Assembly (NCBI RefSeq): GCF_004193775.1
Contig: NC_041002.1
Location: 5,071,261 to 5,135,260, forward strand
Direction of reading: 5' to 3'
Length of the DNA: 64,000 bases
From: Glycine soja
Lineage: Eukaryota > Streptophyta > Magnoliopsida > Fabales > Fabaceae
Shown: positions 49,074-62,489 of the stretch, one piece after another
Layout: every line of letters begins with the position of its first letter
Numbering within the stretch: position 1 is the first letter of the stretch
Notes under the pieces: model-generated
Told to the model about the DNA's origin: nothing
The model's input: the letters and a program-made list of their open reading frames with translations, nothing else
Database searches by the model: none
Translations under genes and position numbers: made by a program

Positions 49074-50182
49074 TACTAGTTAAGAAATAAATAGTATAAT
49101 ATAACAATGATATCAAAATGATAGTTAATAATAATTTTTTGCTAATTAAAAGATGAAAAAATTGTTAACTAGTCAATTAAAGATACTTTTCATATATTAC
49201 TGACTAAATACGCATCCTGAGAGCTTGCTTCAAAGATATTTGTACAAGGTGCACAGATAAACTAATAAAACGGAATAGATGAATCAACAATTAGCTTTAC
49301 AAAGGTAATGACTTAAAATATAGCCGATATTAATGATTGGTGGCCTTGTATTTATAAACGCCTCATCAAATTTTAAAGGTGTTGTTTTTTATTTTTATTT
49401 TGATTGAAAATAGAAAATGGTGATGAAATTGTATTTGGTTGAATTTCTGTTTTCATTTTCGGTAAAAATATTTGTTCAAATGAATAAAAAACTGAAAATA
49501 ATAAAATTTCCTTTTTAATGTTTTTCAGTTAAAACAGAAACCTTATTTTGAGTAAAATGAAAATGAAGTGGCAATGAATCTAATTTTAAGTAAATCTAAA
49601 AATACATTTTCTTTTACAAAATTTTTAGTGTTTTTATTTCTTGAAAACAGAAAACAATAAATCAAACCAAATATGTTTTCAGAATTCTAATCTTTTAAAA
49701 ATGAAAACAATTTTCAGAAAATAAAAAAAATTAAAACAAAAAATAAAAATGTAAACCAAAAACCTTAAAGTTTCTTTTACTTGCGAGTGTTTCAAAATTT
49801 TCAACCTTTACATCTGAGTCAAAATTGAGAGACATGACATACGGATAGACTTAATGCGGAGTTGATAGTGAACGTGAAGTTGATATAAAGCACATGCATG
49901 TCTTTATTATTTATATTGATAGTTCATATATTTAAAATGGAAACAATAACAATATTAGAGCTAAATAATCAATTATATATTTTTGACTAATAAATTAGAA
50001 AGGTCGATTTTAGATTTATATTGATAATTTATATATTTAAAAGTGTAAATAATAATAACATTAGAGATAATCAATCAATTATATAATATTTTATGTAAAA
50101 ATATTATTGTCAATAATTGAATTAATGATCAACTTTTTTTTACTGTTTTTATATATTATAAAAATCAATTATAATATACTTA

Positions 50183-50186
<4 letters not shown>
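49074..50186. other. AT-rich sequence with a small duplication
   Basis: TTTATATTGATA.TT.ATATATTTAAAA at about 49911 recurs at about 50018 with related following sequence (AATAAC.ATTAGAG). No genes. Confidence 0.5.

Positions 50187-50236
<50 letters not shown>
50187..50236. repeat. (AT)n microsatellite
   Basis: About 50 bases of AT alternation. Confidence 0.95.
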
Positions 50237-50238
<2 letters not shown>

Positions 50239-50842
50239 TAAAAAAATAAAAATAAGAATATTTTTATTCCAAACGTTTAACAATAACCTATTCTTAAATT
50301 ATATATCAGTGTTTCTAAATAATTAATATTTATTAAACTCTTTATTAAAAATATATAGCTTTTATTTTATTTTGCGGAATATATTTGTTAAACTAAATTG
50401 TGCGGAATAACATTTGCTTGTATTTTTAATGTTTGTTAATCTCTTTATTAAAAATATATTGCTTCAGGTACACTTTAGCATGTTATAATTACAAATATAT
50501 ATCAATGCTTCTTAATAATTAACTTTAAAATAATATGGAATAACTTGAAAATTATGCTAAGTTCCTTTTGCTACTACCAGATACGGTGGTTAGAGTTTCC
50601 AAACAATCAGTGGTGTGACAACGTCAATTGTTGGGTGGTAACGACGAGAGCGAGAATAATGGTAAGTGGGAAAGAGAATATCATAATAGGAGATTTTTTA
50701 TTTTATTTTATTTTTTTAAATATAAAGTTAAATAATCATCCTTTAATTTATACTGGTTTAAATAAGAAAAAAATGATTTTTTTTCAACTAAAAAGGTATT
50801 GAAGGTTAACATACACGTTTTATTTCTTAAGTGTTAGCAAAT

Positions 50843-50843
<1 letters not shown>

Positions 50844-50901
<58 letters not shown>
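50844..50901. repeat. (AT)n microsatellite
   Basis: About 57 bases of AT alternation. Confidence 0.95.
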
Positions 50902-50906
<5 letters not shown>

Positions 50907-51464
50907 TTTTATTATTTCAACTATTAAATTAAAAAAATTATTAGTAGATAAAACTATAACTTTTTATAAAATTTTAACATGTTTGAATATTCATCAAATA
51001 ATTCAATTTAAAGTATCAAAATATTTGACAAAAATATATTGTGAGAGTTAATACCAAAATATTGAATGATTGGGTTAGAAAAGTTTGTTGTGATTTTTAA
51101 AATTGAAAATAATTAAGTTCTTAATAATACTTTTCCAATAATTCTTTTATATATTGTTCAAATCCAAAAATAAAAATGAGAAAATATTATTAAAAAAATG
51201 AATATAAACGAACATAAGACTAAAATTAATATAATTATTAAAATATTAAAAAAATTATATTAATTTTATTTTTTTTAAATCTCATTATTTTTTATTATTT
51301 TTTTCACTAACTCTTATAATTTTGAATATATTTATAAAAATTCACATAATCATTTCATATTATTATAAAAGTCTTATAAGAAAAATCTAATAAGTCATAA
51401 TATTTACATATAATCTTTAAAATCTATAAGATTTTTTTTATACTAAAATAATTTTTTAAAATTC

Positions 51465-51861
51465 TAGTCCAATACGCTTTTAATTAAATAAAAATTAATA
51501 TATAACTTCGTTTAAGAATATAAATTTCATCTAAATATTTTATATAAAACATCTTTTTTTAGTATAAGGGTAAATAAAAATGTTAGCTAACATATTTTTT
51601 AACACAATATTTTGAATGTTTTTTTTATTAGTGATTGAAATTTATTAAAAATTATAAATTTTGTAGTCCAATACACTCTTAATTAAATAAAAATTAATAT
51701 ATAACTTCGTTTAAGAATATAAATTTCATCTAAATCTTTTATATAAAACATCTTTTTTTAGTATAAGGGTAAATAAAAATGTTAGCTAACATATTTTTTA
51801 ACACAATATTTTGAATGTTTTTTTATTAGTGATTGAAATTTATTAAAAATTATAAATTTTG
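51465..51861. repeat. 199-bp tandem duplication, nearly identical
   Basis: 51465-51663 and 51664-51861 both run from TAGTCCAATAC through TTCGTTTAAGAATATAAATT and GTTAGCTAACAT to AAATTTTG. They differ at a handful of bases and one T in a homopolymer, so the duplication is recent. Confidence 0.95.
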
Positions 51862-52530
51862 TAGGTCTTACTTCTTATTTAGTGATTATTTCTTCTGATT
51901 TTATAATTTTTAATTATTTTTAATCAATGAGCAAATATATATATTAAAAAAACATATTAAAAATATATTATTAATGCTTCTCAACGTAAATACTAAAGTC
52001 TGATTTAGTACAGTAGAAATGTTTGGATCCGCAGACTGTGGTGACACGTGACGGTGACATTGACCTGGCGAGTGGCGACTAAGCTATGCCTTGCCTTTGT
52101 CTGCCATGTTTATGCTGTCAGTATGGTGAATGCTCTCACCTCCCAACATGCATCTTATTAATATACCTAATATTTTAATCATCACACTTATTTTTTATTT
52201 ATAAATGTTAACACTTATTTTATACCCACGTGGCATCACTTTAACAAATTGTCATGGGTCATGCTTATAATTTATAAAGAATGTTTATCATGTGTTTATT
52301 TTTTCAGAAAAAAAAATATTATGGACATATCTTAATTTATTTGATCAAAGATTAATCTTGTAATTTTTGTTGATCTAAGAAAATTTTGTGACAACAAAAG
52401 AAATCAAACATAAATTTTCTTGGTTAAGTAAATTGTTTCTCATATGTAAACGTATGAGAATCTTAATCAATCCTATGGTTATATTGACAAATGAATAAGA
52501 AAAAAAATAATATAAAAAAGAATAAATAAT
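51862..52530. other. AT-rich sequence with one GC-richer block
   Basis: 52020-52140 is GC-richer and holds a G-box (CACGTG, 52045-52050). No gene follows within reach on either strand, so any promoter role is unproven. Confidence 0.35.
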
Positions 52531-52878
52531 CAAATTTATTCTAAAAAAATGTGATGTGATGATAAAGTAGTCTTTGAAAAATGAAAAATATAAGTTTAAT
52601 CCTTAAATGTGCAAAAAAGTAAGACAAATTAGTCATGTCGTTAATTTTGTGAGATCATTTTATCATTAAGTTCAAGAATCAAATTGACAATAAGTTATAT
52701 TTTTGGACTACCAATTTAGCATTAAGCTGCAAAATTTAGAATCAATTTGTCATTAAATTGTCTGTGTGACTAATTTGTCACATTTTTTACATGTTCAAAA
52801 ACTAAATTTGTCTTTTTTTTCTTTCAGTGATTAATTTGTCAATGTCTCACTTTTAGGGATGAATTTGACCATCTATAC
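52531..52878. repeat. MITE-like inverted repeat
   Basis: The left part (CAAATTTATTCTA...GACAAATTAGTCA) is imperfectly inverted-similar to the right part, whose reverse strand reads GGTCAAATTCATCCCTAAAA...GACAAATTAGTCACAC. No target duplication found and no ORF. Confidence 0.55.
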
Positions 52879-53461
52879 TAAAAAAAAGTTATTTTTACTC
52901 ATGAATAAGGAAGGAAATAAAAAATTGGTGAGGTCGATGTCAAAATTACTTTCTCTCTAATTTGGAAAGAAAAATAAGAGAAAATAGGTAAATTGAGGTT
53001 AAAAAAAACAAACTTACCCTTGAATTATAAAATATTGTTAATTTTGTTTTATTTATTTTAAGTGATAAAATATTTTTAATTTTGACTTTTTTATTAGTTA
53101 TGGAGAGCATATTTATGTTTTTATTTTTTTTATATTTCATTTTTGTGTAACCATGCTATGTGATTTTGCCAACATATCTTTTCTTTTTCTTTCATTTTTT
53201 ACTCAATCAAACAAAAGAAGAGAAGATTTATATTTTTCTTTTCTTACACTTTCTCTCCTACCTAACAACTAAAAAATTATTTCACTTTTTTCTATCTTTC
53301 TTTTCACCTTCTTTGCTTCTACTTCGTAACCTTCATCGTTACATGGAACTATAAATTATTTTAAGTAGAAAACTTTATTTTAATTCATTTAAAACTCTTC
53401 AATTAATTTGATTATAAAAATACTTATAAACTTTTCGTTTTTCAAAGGTCAAAGGTTAAAA
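52879..53461. other. AT-rich sequence without recognised features
   Basis: Nothing coding is supported; short overlapping ORFs on both strands are Leu/Phe/Lys-rich by composition. Confidence 0.5.
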
Positions 53462-55996
53462 TGTCCAACTCCAAAATAAAACCATCACACACACACACAA
53501 CATCATAGTAAACCAAATATCCTTAGAACATACATATAAACATAAACCATACTACAAGAATAAATTACATAAACTCTGAATTAGTCAACACTACAAGTAA
53601 AACTAACGAAGAACAATACAAGAAGAATTGCATCTTCACGTCCGAGCATGCTCATCCATGATGAGCATGCTCATCCATGATGACTCCAAAAAAAGGATTT
53701 ATCTCCTAATCATCTGCTCCCACGAACACAAAGTTAAAGATCATCACAATCATAACCACATCTGTTACATGCAAGGGTAAGCTTAAAAAAAATAAACATG
53801 CTTAAAACGAAATAAACTTAAACCATTTAAGCATGACCTACTATCATCATATATAAAACATAACACGAAGGAATCATTCATAAAACATAAGTCTTAAAAT
53901 CCACATAACAAAGAATATCATAACAATCACCAATTCATCAATCATCATATCAAGATTCAATCATCATACACCATGATTTATCCATCAAACATCATCATCA
54001 CTAGTCCATCAATCATCTACACCAAAGACAGACTAAACTCCATGGAGATTTCACCTTTTGAGCAGTAACCCAGGCACATCCTTTAACATAGCCACTTTTT
54101 AGGATTTGACCATTCGAGAAGACCTAGATTAATCCTACGGGAAATCGTAGTTTTATCGAAAATGGATGATTGGGGGTAGTGACTTACCTTAGAAAGGCTT
54201 GCAAATAATTTGATCTATCTATTACTTCACCCACCTATTTGTTCTCTGACCTATTCATTCTATAAGTCCATTCCTGTTAGCCACTATTAACAACCTCCCA
54301 CAGTAGATTGAGGGTCACCAATCACCCTTAACTTACGTGCCTACTCACAACAATAACTACATTTAGATTCTTTGAGAGTTTTAGGTATGACACATTTGTA
54401 TCCACCATCTCACTCATGGTCGGTCTCAAGTATTCAAGTTTCATCATCAACAACAATTCATCTCATATGCACTAAAAGAGTTACTAATCCCCCTAGGAAT
54501 TAGTTTTCAACACCTCGACATGTCATTTGAAGTTAAAACATAAGAGTGATACTCAAGAAGATACCCCACTAGGCAAGATCCCTGGGTCGCTTTAGTGAGG
54601 CAAAGTTCTAGCATGGAACTCACCCTCCCAAGTATACCATTTTCTAACAAGAAAAATCTTCTCAAAGGATATAGTTAACTCCTTTTCACACATATAAATG
54701 ATTCTCAAAACAAGATTATCATCCATAACAATCATATGTTATAACAAATCCATTCACCAATCTCAACACCATAAGAGGTTATAATATCATAGATTTACTA
54801 TTCATATGTTCATCACACTCACGAACCCACATATAGTTCAATAAGCATAGCAAGACATTCAAACACCTTCAATTATTGCAAATAAACTCACCAAAAACTC
54901 ATATGAATGTGAATATCATGATCTCAACATAAAGTTAACTCTAATCATAAAACAAAATCATCTCAATGACATCTCATATCATCATAAATTCATTAAGATC
55001 TCAAAATAATTAATTTATGAAAGGAAAACAAACATTAATCACATCCACATCAAAATTGACTCAAAGCTGGTCATTGGACTCAAAACTAGCCATTGGACTC
55101 AAAACTGGTCAACAGATGCGAAACTAATCAGTGGACATGAAACTAATTAATGGACGTGAATTCTGTAAAATTTCAAAATTCGGTAGAATTGCCTCTCATG
55201 ACTTCTAAATCATCCTAAAACAAACCCAAACCTTTTTCTATCAATTCCAATAGATAAACAATATCAAAATGTTTTACAAATAGGAAATTTTCATCAATAT
55301 TAATCAAATAATCAAAAATCCCAATTTCAAAACTCAACCTCAAATGTTTAAACTTCCATTTTTAAATAGCATCTTTCATTCTCAAGCAACATTTAAACCA
55401 ATCAAAAGCAACCTAAGCATAGAAAAAAGGTAAAGCTTCCCTTACTTATTTAAACTCCAAAAGATGATTTTGTGAAGATGAAGAAGGAAAGGAAGGAACT
55501 TTGGGTCCAAGGAGGAAGCTTTCCTCAACTCCTCTAGTACTTCACATTACAAGGGCATTATCCATACTTAAAATCAACCCAAAGTTAGATCTAAACACAA
55601 AAACTAAGCCTTTTCCATAGAACCCCCCCATGGGTGTCCTAGGGGAAAATGGAAATAAAAGATGAGAAGGGAAGGAGGAGAGTTCCTTACCATTGAACTA
55701 GCCTCAAAACTCGAAAAAAGTACTGCTACAAGGTTCCTTGAGTCAACAAAATTCAAGGTCTCACACTCTTTAAGGAAGAGTTATCTTGGAGAGGAAGAAG
55801 AGTGTGAAAATGAGAAGTTTATAACATAACATATACATAAATATAACATTAAAACTCGTCAAGACACACATATAACATGACATATACATAACATAGACAT
55901 AAATATAACAACCCATCATCTCATAATTAATTATGACACTTAAATAATATTTATTTACTTTTGCAATATAATTAAAACAATTAATCAGGCATTACA
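53462..55996 (-). mobile_element. candidate solo LTR (2.5 kb)
   Basis: A non-coding, less AT-rich block bounded by TGTCC at 53462 and ATTACA at 55996. On the minus strand it begins TGTAATGCCTGATTAATT, like the TGTAAYRCCC starts of chromovirus-type gypsy LTRs. The adjacent 5-mers TAAAA and AAAAA differ at one base. No internal coding domains are present. Inside is an exact 19-bp tandem repeat at 53644-53681 (GAGCATGCTCATCCATGAT). Confidence 0.35.
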
Positions 55997-56297
55997 AAAA
56001 ACATAATATTACATAAATCAAACATGGTGTAACATATTAATTCTTTTTACTTTTTTAGATATATGTTGGTAAAGTTTACTAGGGTCAATATAATAGTAGG
56101 GTGTTTGAATACTTTGCACAATATTTAAAATTTAAACTTTGTTGTTATCACAAGAGACAATTTTGTTTAGGGTTTGGCTATCCTCATGTGACAAATTTTC
56201 AGTATAACCTTATCCTTTAATTAGAAACAAGAGTGAGAAAATTTAAATAATAAAATGAACGGGCATGAAAGTTTTTATGGTAAAGATTTTTTATGGA
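55997..56297. other. spacer between candidate solo LTR and copia element 2
   Basis: AT-rich, no features recognised. Confidence 0.5.
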
Positions 56298-56302
56298 GAA
56301 AA

Positions 56303-56679
56303 TGTTAGGCTAAAGCTTTTAATCTGTGATGTTACAAACTACAAAAGAAACACAGGTCATTAACAAAATGCGGAAAATAAAAAATCAAATCATACCTCTA
56401 GCCATTGCCATGAAAGAGTTTTCTTGTTTTTGGTTCTTCCAAGCTCTCTCTCTAGATGGTGTATCAGAATGAATTCGAAGAGATGAGCTTAAGGACCAAA
56501 CATATGTGCTATATATAAGCAGTCTACTATCAAAAATGCATTTAGTAGCCATTATCACTCATTATTGGCTGTTATAATTCATTAATGGCCATTATCACCC
56601 ATTAACAACCATTCAATTTGACTTCCGAAACTGATGAGCGTTTCAATTTTTCAAAATGTTAGGACCAGAAATTATTACA
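56303..56679 (-). repeat. 3' LTR of copia element 2
   Basis: 377 bp, plus strand TGTTAGGCTAAA...ATTATTACA. Contains a TATA-like GCTATATATAAGCA near 56508. Confidence 0.92.
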
Positions 56680-56963
56680 TTCTCCCACTTGGTCCAAACA
56701 TTTTGACTCAATGCTCTATCTTCTTAAGAAATGAATATACGAATCATAGTGATAGTTCCTCTTATAACGAGTAATATCATCCATGTATTACAATATGCTT
56801 AATTTCCTAAATAGTATACTCAAAGTGATAATAAAACTTAATGAATAAACCCAATGTTTATTCTTGGTCCAAAACATAATTTTTCTCAAATAAATCAATG
56901 TGCACCCAAATATGAGAAAATATCATAATATAAAAGTTTCAATTTTAACATATAAGTATACAA

Positions 56964-59900
56964 TCATAAAGTGGAACCAAGTCTCATTCTTTCTACATGA
57001 TCCTTAAATTTAAACGGTGGCATGCCCTTAGTTAAAGGATCAGCGATCATCAACTCAGTGCTTATATGCTCAATGACCACTTTCTTGTCTTTTACTCTTT
57101 CTCTAATGGCTAAGTACTTAATGTAGATGTGCTTACTTCGACTTCCACTTTTGTTATTCTTAGCCATAAAGACAGCAGTTGAGTTATCGCAGGAAATTCT
57201 CAAAGGCCTTGAAATAGTATCAACTATCTTCAGCCCAGAAATGAAACTTTTAAGCCATACACCATGTGATGTAGCCTCAAAACAAGAGACAAACTCAACT
57301 TCCATGGTAGAAGTAGCAGTCAAAGACTGCTTAACACTCCTCCATGAAATAGCTCCATCAGCCATCATGAAAATGTACCTAGATGTTGATCTATGAGAGT
57401 CAACACAACCAACAAAGTCTGAGTCTTAATAACCAATCACATCTAGATTGTCTGTCTGTCTATACATAAACATGTAATCTTTGGTCCCTTGAAGGTACCT
57501 CAGCACTTTCTTAGCAACTCTCCAGTGATCAATACCTGGATTACTCTAATATCTTTCCAACATTCTAACTACAAAAGCAATGTCAGGCCTTGTGCATACT
57601 TGAGCATACATGAGGCTTCCAACAACTGAAGCATAAGGAATGTTTTTCATCTATTCCCTCTCAAAGTCATTCTTTGGATATTGGTTCAAATTAAACCTAT
57701 CACCCTTCACAATGGGAGCAAAACTTGGTGAACAATCTTTCATCCGAAATCTCTCTAGAATTTTGTTAATATAGGTTTTCTATGATAGACCCAAAATACC
57801 TCAAGATCTATCTCTATGAATCTTAATGCCGATAACATAAGATGCATCACCCATATCCTTCATGTCAAAATTCTTAGAGAGAAATTGTTTCATCTCATGT
57901 AGCAAACCCCGATCATTAGCTACAAGTAAAATATCATCTACGTATAAAACAAGAAAACATATTTTTCTCCCACTGACCTTGTGGTATATGCATTGATCCA
58001 TGTGGTTTTCATCAAAACCAAATGAAGAAATTATTCCATGAAACTTAAGGTACCACTGACGGGAAGCTTGTTTTAAACCATATATAGATTTATTAAGCTT
58101 GCAAACCAAATGCTCACCATTATTAGAGGAGAAACCTTCAGGTTGTTTCATATAAAGCTCATCCTCTAAATCACCATTAAGAAAAGTTGTTTTCATATTT
58201 ATTTGTTGCAACTCAAGGTCAAAATGAGCAACTAATGCCAAGATTATACGAAGAAAATATTTCTTAGATACTGGAGAAAAAGTTTCTTTGTAATCTATTC
58301 CTTCCTTTTGAGTAAATCCCTTAGCAACAAGTCTTGCCTTGTATCTATCAATGTTGCCTAATGAATCCCTTTTGGTCTTAAAGACCCATTTACATCCAAT
58401 GGTCTTTGTCCCATTAGGAATCTCTACAAGGTTCCAAACTTTGTTACTCTACATGGAATTCATCTCATCCTTCATGGCATCATACCATAAATTTGACTCT
58501 TCATAACTCATGGCTTGATCAAAAGTTTCAGGATCATTTTCAGCTCCAATATTATAGTCAAATTCTTGCAAATATACAATATAATCAATAGGAATAGCTG
58601 ATTTTCTTACTCTAGTAAACCTCCTTAATGTTGCATCAACATTTTCTTGGGGATCATGTTGTTCAACTGGTTATTCATCATTTTCATGAATTTGATGATC
58701 AACTTGATCTACTGGATTATCAACAACAGTTTGTGGAATGCCAATCATCTGTTGTTCATCATCCCTTTGAACTTGAGGGGTATGAATTACAACCAATCTT
58801 TCATTTGATGTGGAAGGTTGAGACTCTACACAATCAATTTCAGAACCTAAGTCCCTCAATTGATCACTCCCACTGATCAAGTCATTTTCAATAAACTTGG
58901 CATTTCTTGATTCCACAATCCTAGTAATATGATGTGGACAATAAAACCTATAACCTTTAGACCTTTCGGCATATCCAATGAAATACCCACTAATGGTCCT
59001 CGGGTCAAGTTTCTTCTCTTGTGGGTTATATATTCTCACCTCAGACGAACAACCCCAAATGCACATATGTTTCAAACTCGGTTTCCAACTATTAAACAAC
59101 TCAAAAGGTGTCTTTGGGATAGCCTTGGTTGGAACACGATTTTATATATACACTGTCGTCTTTAGTGCTTCAGCCTACAAGGATTAGGAAGATGGGAATT
59201 GCTAAGCATACTCCGTACCATGTCCAATAATGTCTGGTTCCTTCTTTCTGCCACACCATTCTGATTTGGAGAACCAGACATAGTGTATTGGGCAACAATC
59301 TCATGTTCTTGAAGAAACTTTGCAAAGGGATCAGGTGCTTGTCCATTCTTAGTATATCTGCCATAGTATTCTTCGCTTCTATCTGATCTCACTATTTTTA
59401 TTTGCTTGCCACATTAGTTCTCAACTTCAGCCTTAAAGACTTTGAAGGCATCAAATGCTTTGTATTTGTTATGAAGCAAATAAACATTCATATATTACGA
59501 ATAATCATCTATAAAGGTGATAAAGTATTTCTGACCACGTGCATCCATATCTGGACAACAAATATCAGTATGAATTATTTCTAATATGCTTGAACTCCTA
59601 TTAGCACCTTTCTTAGACATGTTGGTCTGCTTACCCTTAATGCAGTCCACACAAGTCTTAAAGTCAGCAAAATCTAGAGTATTGAGTACCCCATCTTTCA
59701 CTAACCTTTTAATCCTCTCAATAAAGATATGTCCTAATCTCTGGTGCCATAAATTAGAGGAATTCTCATTAATATTACACCTTTTAATACTAGTTTGAAC
59801 ATGCATTGAACTATAAGTGACACTATTTTGTAAACCAAGAAGATAAAGACCATTAGACAAGATACCATTCCCAACACATTCAGAATTATAAAATAACTCA

Positions 59901-60229
59901 AATGACATGTCTTTGAAATTAAAGGAATATCCAAACGGTACAAGTCTTGAAATAGAAATCAAGTTTCGGGAAAAACTTGGTACATAAAAGGTCCTTTCTA
60001 ATTTTAAAATAAAGCCACTAATTAAAGTCAAAATGCAAGTTCCAATGGCCTCCACATGTAAGCCTAGCTTATTGCCTAATAAAATGCTTTGCTCACTTCC
60101 CACTGGTTTCTTTAGGTTTTGCATACCCTGTAAAGAATTTGCAATATGAATAGTAGATCCAGAATCAATCCACCAGGTGTTAATATTAACACTAACCGTA
60201 TTAGATTCATAACATACTAATGAGATTGA
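56964..60229 (-). pseudogene. copia 2 pol: integrase, reverse transcriptase, RNase H (interrupted)
   Basis: Reading leftward, the protease-like WWIDSG motif appears near 60165. The GAG-pre-integrase domain (LWHQRLGHI, then CVDCIKGKQ) is in 59495-60124. The integrase core has SDRSEEYYGRY (second Asp; the usual GGE is SEE) and NGVAERRN (Glu) in 59162-59392. The reverse transcriptase (57801-58241) has TTFLNGDLEDELYM, SIYGLKQASRQWY and the catalytic YVDD (57933-57944). RNase H with STELMIADPLTKGMPP runs to the stop at 56964. Stops include 59495-59497 and 59414-59416, with frameshifts between 58671 and 59162. Pol makes and inserts the cDNA in active relatives. Confidence 0.9.
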
Positions 60230-61045
60230 TTTACCTTTCTTCTCAAGTCATTTCTGGAATCCGGGGCAATTCTTCTTCATGTGTCCCTTCTTCTTGCAAA
60301 AGAAACACTTTGCCACCTTCTTAATATCAGCTTGAGGTGGTATTTTACCATTCACCTTCTGATTAGCTTAAGACTTAGTTGTTTTGTTCTTCCCATAAGC
60401 AGTTGTTAGCAATGCACTCTCACCCATCTTCATTACAAGCCTTTCTTCTTCCTGAACACACATGGTCATTAATTCATCGATATACCATTTATCTTTATGT
60501 GTGTTGTAGGAAATCTTAAATGACCCATATTCATGCGGAAGGGTGTTCAAAATGAAATACACTAGGAAGGACTCAAACATATCAACCTCTAGTTTCTTAA
60601 GTTGAGCTTAAATATCTCGCATTTTCATGATGTACTCACGCACACCTTTCACATTGGTGAGCCGAAGAGAAGAGAACTTCATGATCAAGGTGCTTGCTAA
60701 AGTCTTATCTGAAGTGATGAACTGGTCATCAATGGCCTTAAGTAAGTCTCGAACCTTTTCATGCTGGTCAACAGAACCATGTATCACAGTCGAGATTTTG
60801 ATCTTAATGAACATCACGCTGAGCCGGTTAGATCGCTCCCACCGCTCATATAGCGCAACGTCAACTGGGCTACTTTCATCAATGATTGCAGCTGATTTGT
60901 CTTTCCTTATAACATAGTTTATGTCCATCCACCCCAATTGTAGAAGAATTCTCTCCTTCCATATCTTATGGTTATCTCCTTTGAGTTCGGGAACATCACA
61001 TTGAATATCAGAAAAACTAATAGTTTGAGAAGCTGCAAAATTCAA
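60230..61045 (-). pseudogene. copia 2 gag (interrupted)
   Basis: Begins at QTISFSDIQCDVPELKGDN and runs through WERSNRLSVMFIKIKIS, ASTLIMKFSSLRL and a zinc knuckle CFFCKKKGHMKKNC (C-x2-C-x4-H-x4-C) near 60290. Stops at 60608-60610, 60368-60370 and 60248-60250 break the frame; the last replaces the Trp usual after the knuckle. No in-frame ATG is visible at the expected start; the reading begins around TTG 61045, so the start codon appears lost or split by an intron-like junction. Confidence 0.9.
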
Positions 61046-62108
61046 AGGCTTATGTCAAAATTTGAGGCATACTAATCTTAATTGTATCTTTTACCAATGT
61101 AAACATACCATAAAATTGAATCTTGTGACATAAAAATTTCCTGTGGGCTAAATTTTTAATTCAATAAAAAACAATTAAACCTTATGATAAAATAATCAAA
61201 TTACTTGCTCAAATTCATGCTTTATGGGTATAACATGAAAATAATTTAATTTCTATCGCAAATATTTACTTTATGATAAAATCGACAAATTATACATACC
61301 TCATGATGCCTGTGGGTAAGCCATGAAAAATAATATGTAATGTTATCCCAATCAATTATACAGATATAATAAAAATTTCTGTGGGATAAAATTCATTATA
61401 TAAGTATAATTAATTACAATATTATGTCTAATTCCTTATATGATCTTTAACCAACTTAATATATAATTTTAATCAAAATATAGATGTTGTGACTAATCCA
61501 TAATTAATCAAAATTATAAAGATCACTTAGACATAAAACTTTATTATATGAGAATAAATCGTATTATGCATTTCAAAATCAAGATGCAATATAATTATGA
61601 ATAAGATTCTCATATAATTTTATAATTGAAACATAATATTAGGCATTTGATTTCATATATATATGCATAGAATAAAATTTTCCAAAATATATTCATGCAT
61701 AAATTAAATCAAAATTCCAAAAATTGTAAAGCAGAATAAATATATAACATATGAAAAACAATTGCATATCAGAAAAGCTTTATTGATTTAGTTGTTTGCA
61801 TATACTATAGTGTTTTATGAGTCATCATTTCGACACCCAGTAAGCACAAAATGTGGGATTTTTTGTTTTTTTTAACACTATTCATCATCTTCAACCTCTA
61901 GCGGGTCAAACCCGACCCATATGCAGACCCGGTCGGTTCTCAGTCATTTGGACACCATTTTATACTATTCAAAAGCCAAAAACAAGGAAATCGAACAAAA
62001 TACAAATTTCTAATCTTATTTTTAAGAAACAAGACCCTTTATACCATAAACGAAATTAAATTGAAAAAATACCGAAAACCGAAAAATGGACAAGGCAGAG
62101 GCAATTGT
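61046..62108 (-). other. untranslated leader of copia element 2
   Basis: About 1 kb of AT-rich non-coding sequence between primer site and gag. It contains repeated TGTGGGTAA/TGTGGGCTA phrases (61140-61400). A 68-codon ORF at 61853 has no features. Confidence 0.6.
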
Positions 62109-62121
62109 GGCTCTGATACCA
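62109..62121 (-). other. primer binding site of copia 2
   Basis: Minus strand TGGTATCAGAGCC, exact complement type of initiator Met-tRNA, two bases from the 5' LTR. Confidence 0.93.
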
Positions 62122-62123
62122 AA

Positions 62124-62484
62124 TGTTAGGCTAAACCTTTTAACCTGTGATGTTGCAAACTACAAAAGAGGTCATTAACAAAATGCGGAAAATAAAAAAT
62201 CAAATCATACCTTCAATGAAAGAGTTTTCTTGTTTTTGGTTCTTCAAAGCTCTCTCTCTAGATGGTGTATCAGAATGAACTTGAAAGATGAGCTTATGGA
62301 CCAAATACATGTGTTATATATAAGTATTGTACCATCAAGAATGCATTTAATAGCCATTACCACTCATTATTGACTGTTATAATTCATTAGTGATCATTAT
62401 CACCCATTAACAGACATTCAATTTGGTTTTAAAAACTGATGAGCATTTCAATTTTTCAAAATGTTAGGACCAGAAATTATTACA
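62124..62484 (-). repeat. 5' LTR of copia element 2
   Basis: 361 bp, shorter than the other LTR because of small deletions (for example near 62168 and 62213). Confidence 0.92.
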
Positions 62485-62489
62485 GAAAA

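Larger units (their letters stand above)
56298..62489 (-). mobile_element. Ty1-copia retrotransposon 2 with two LTRs and TSD
   Basis: The body is 56303-62484 (6.2 kb), flanked by GAAAA at 56298-56302 and 62485-62489. The LTRs are 56303-56679 and 62124-62484. The primer site is beside the right LTR and the polypurine tract (AAGTGGGAGAA on the minus strand) beside the left. Domains read gag, protease region, integrase, reverse transcriptase, RNase H in copia order. The LTRs differ by many substitutions and several indels and the ORF has several stops, so it is an old, inactive insertion. Confidence 0.95.
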
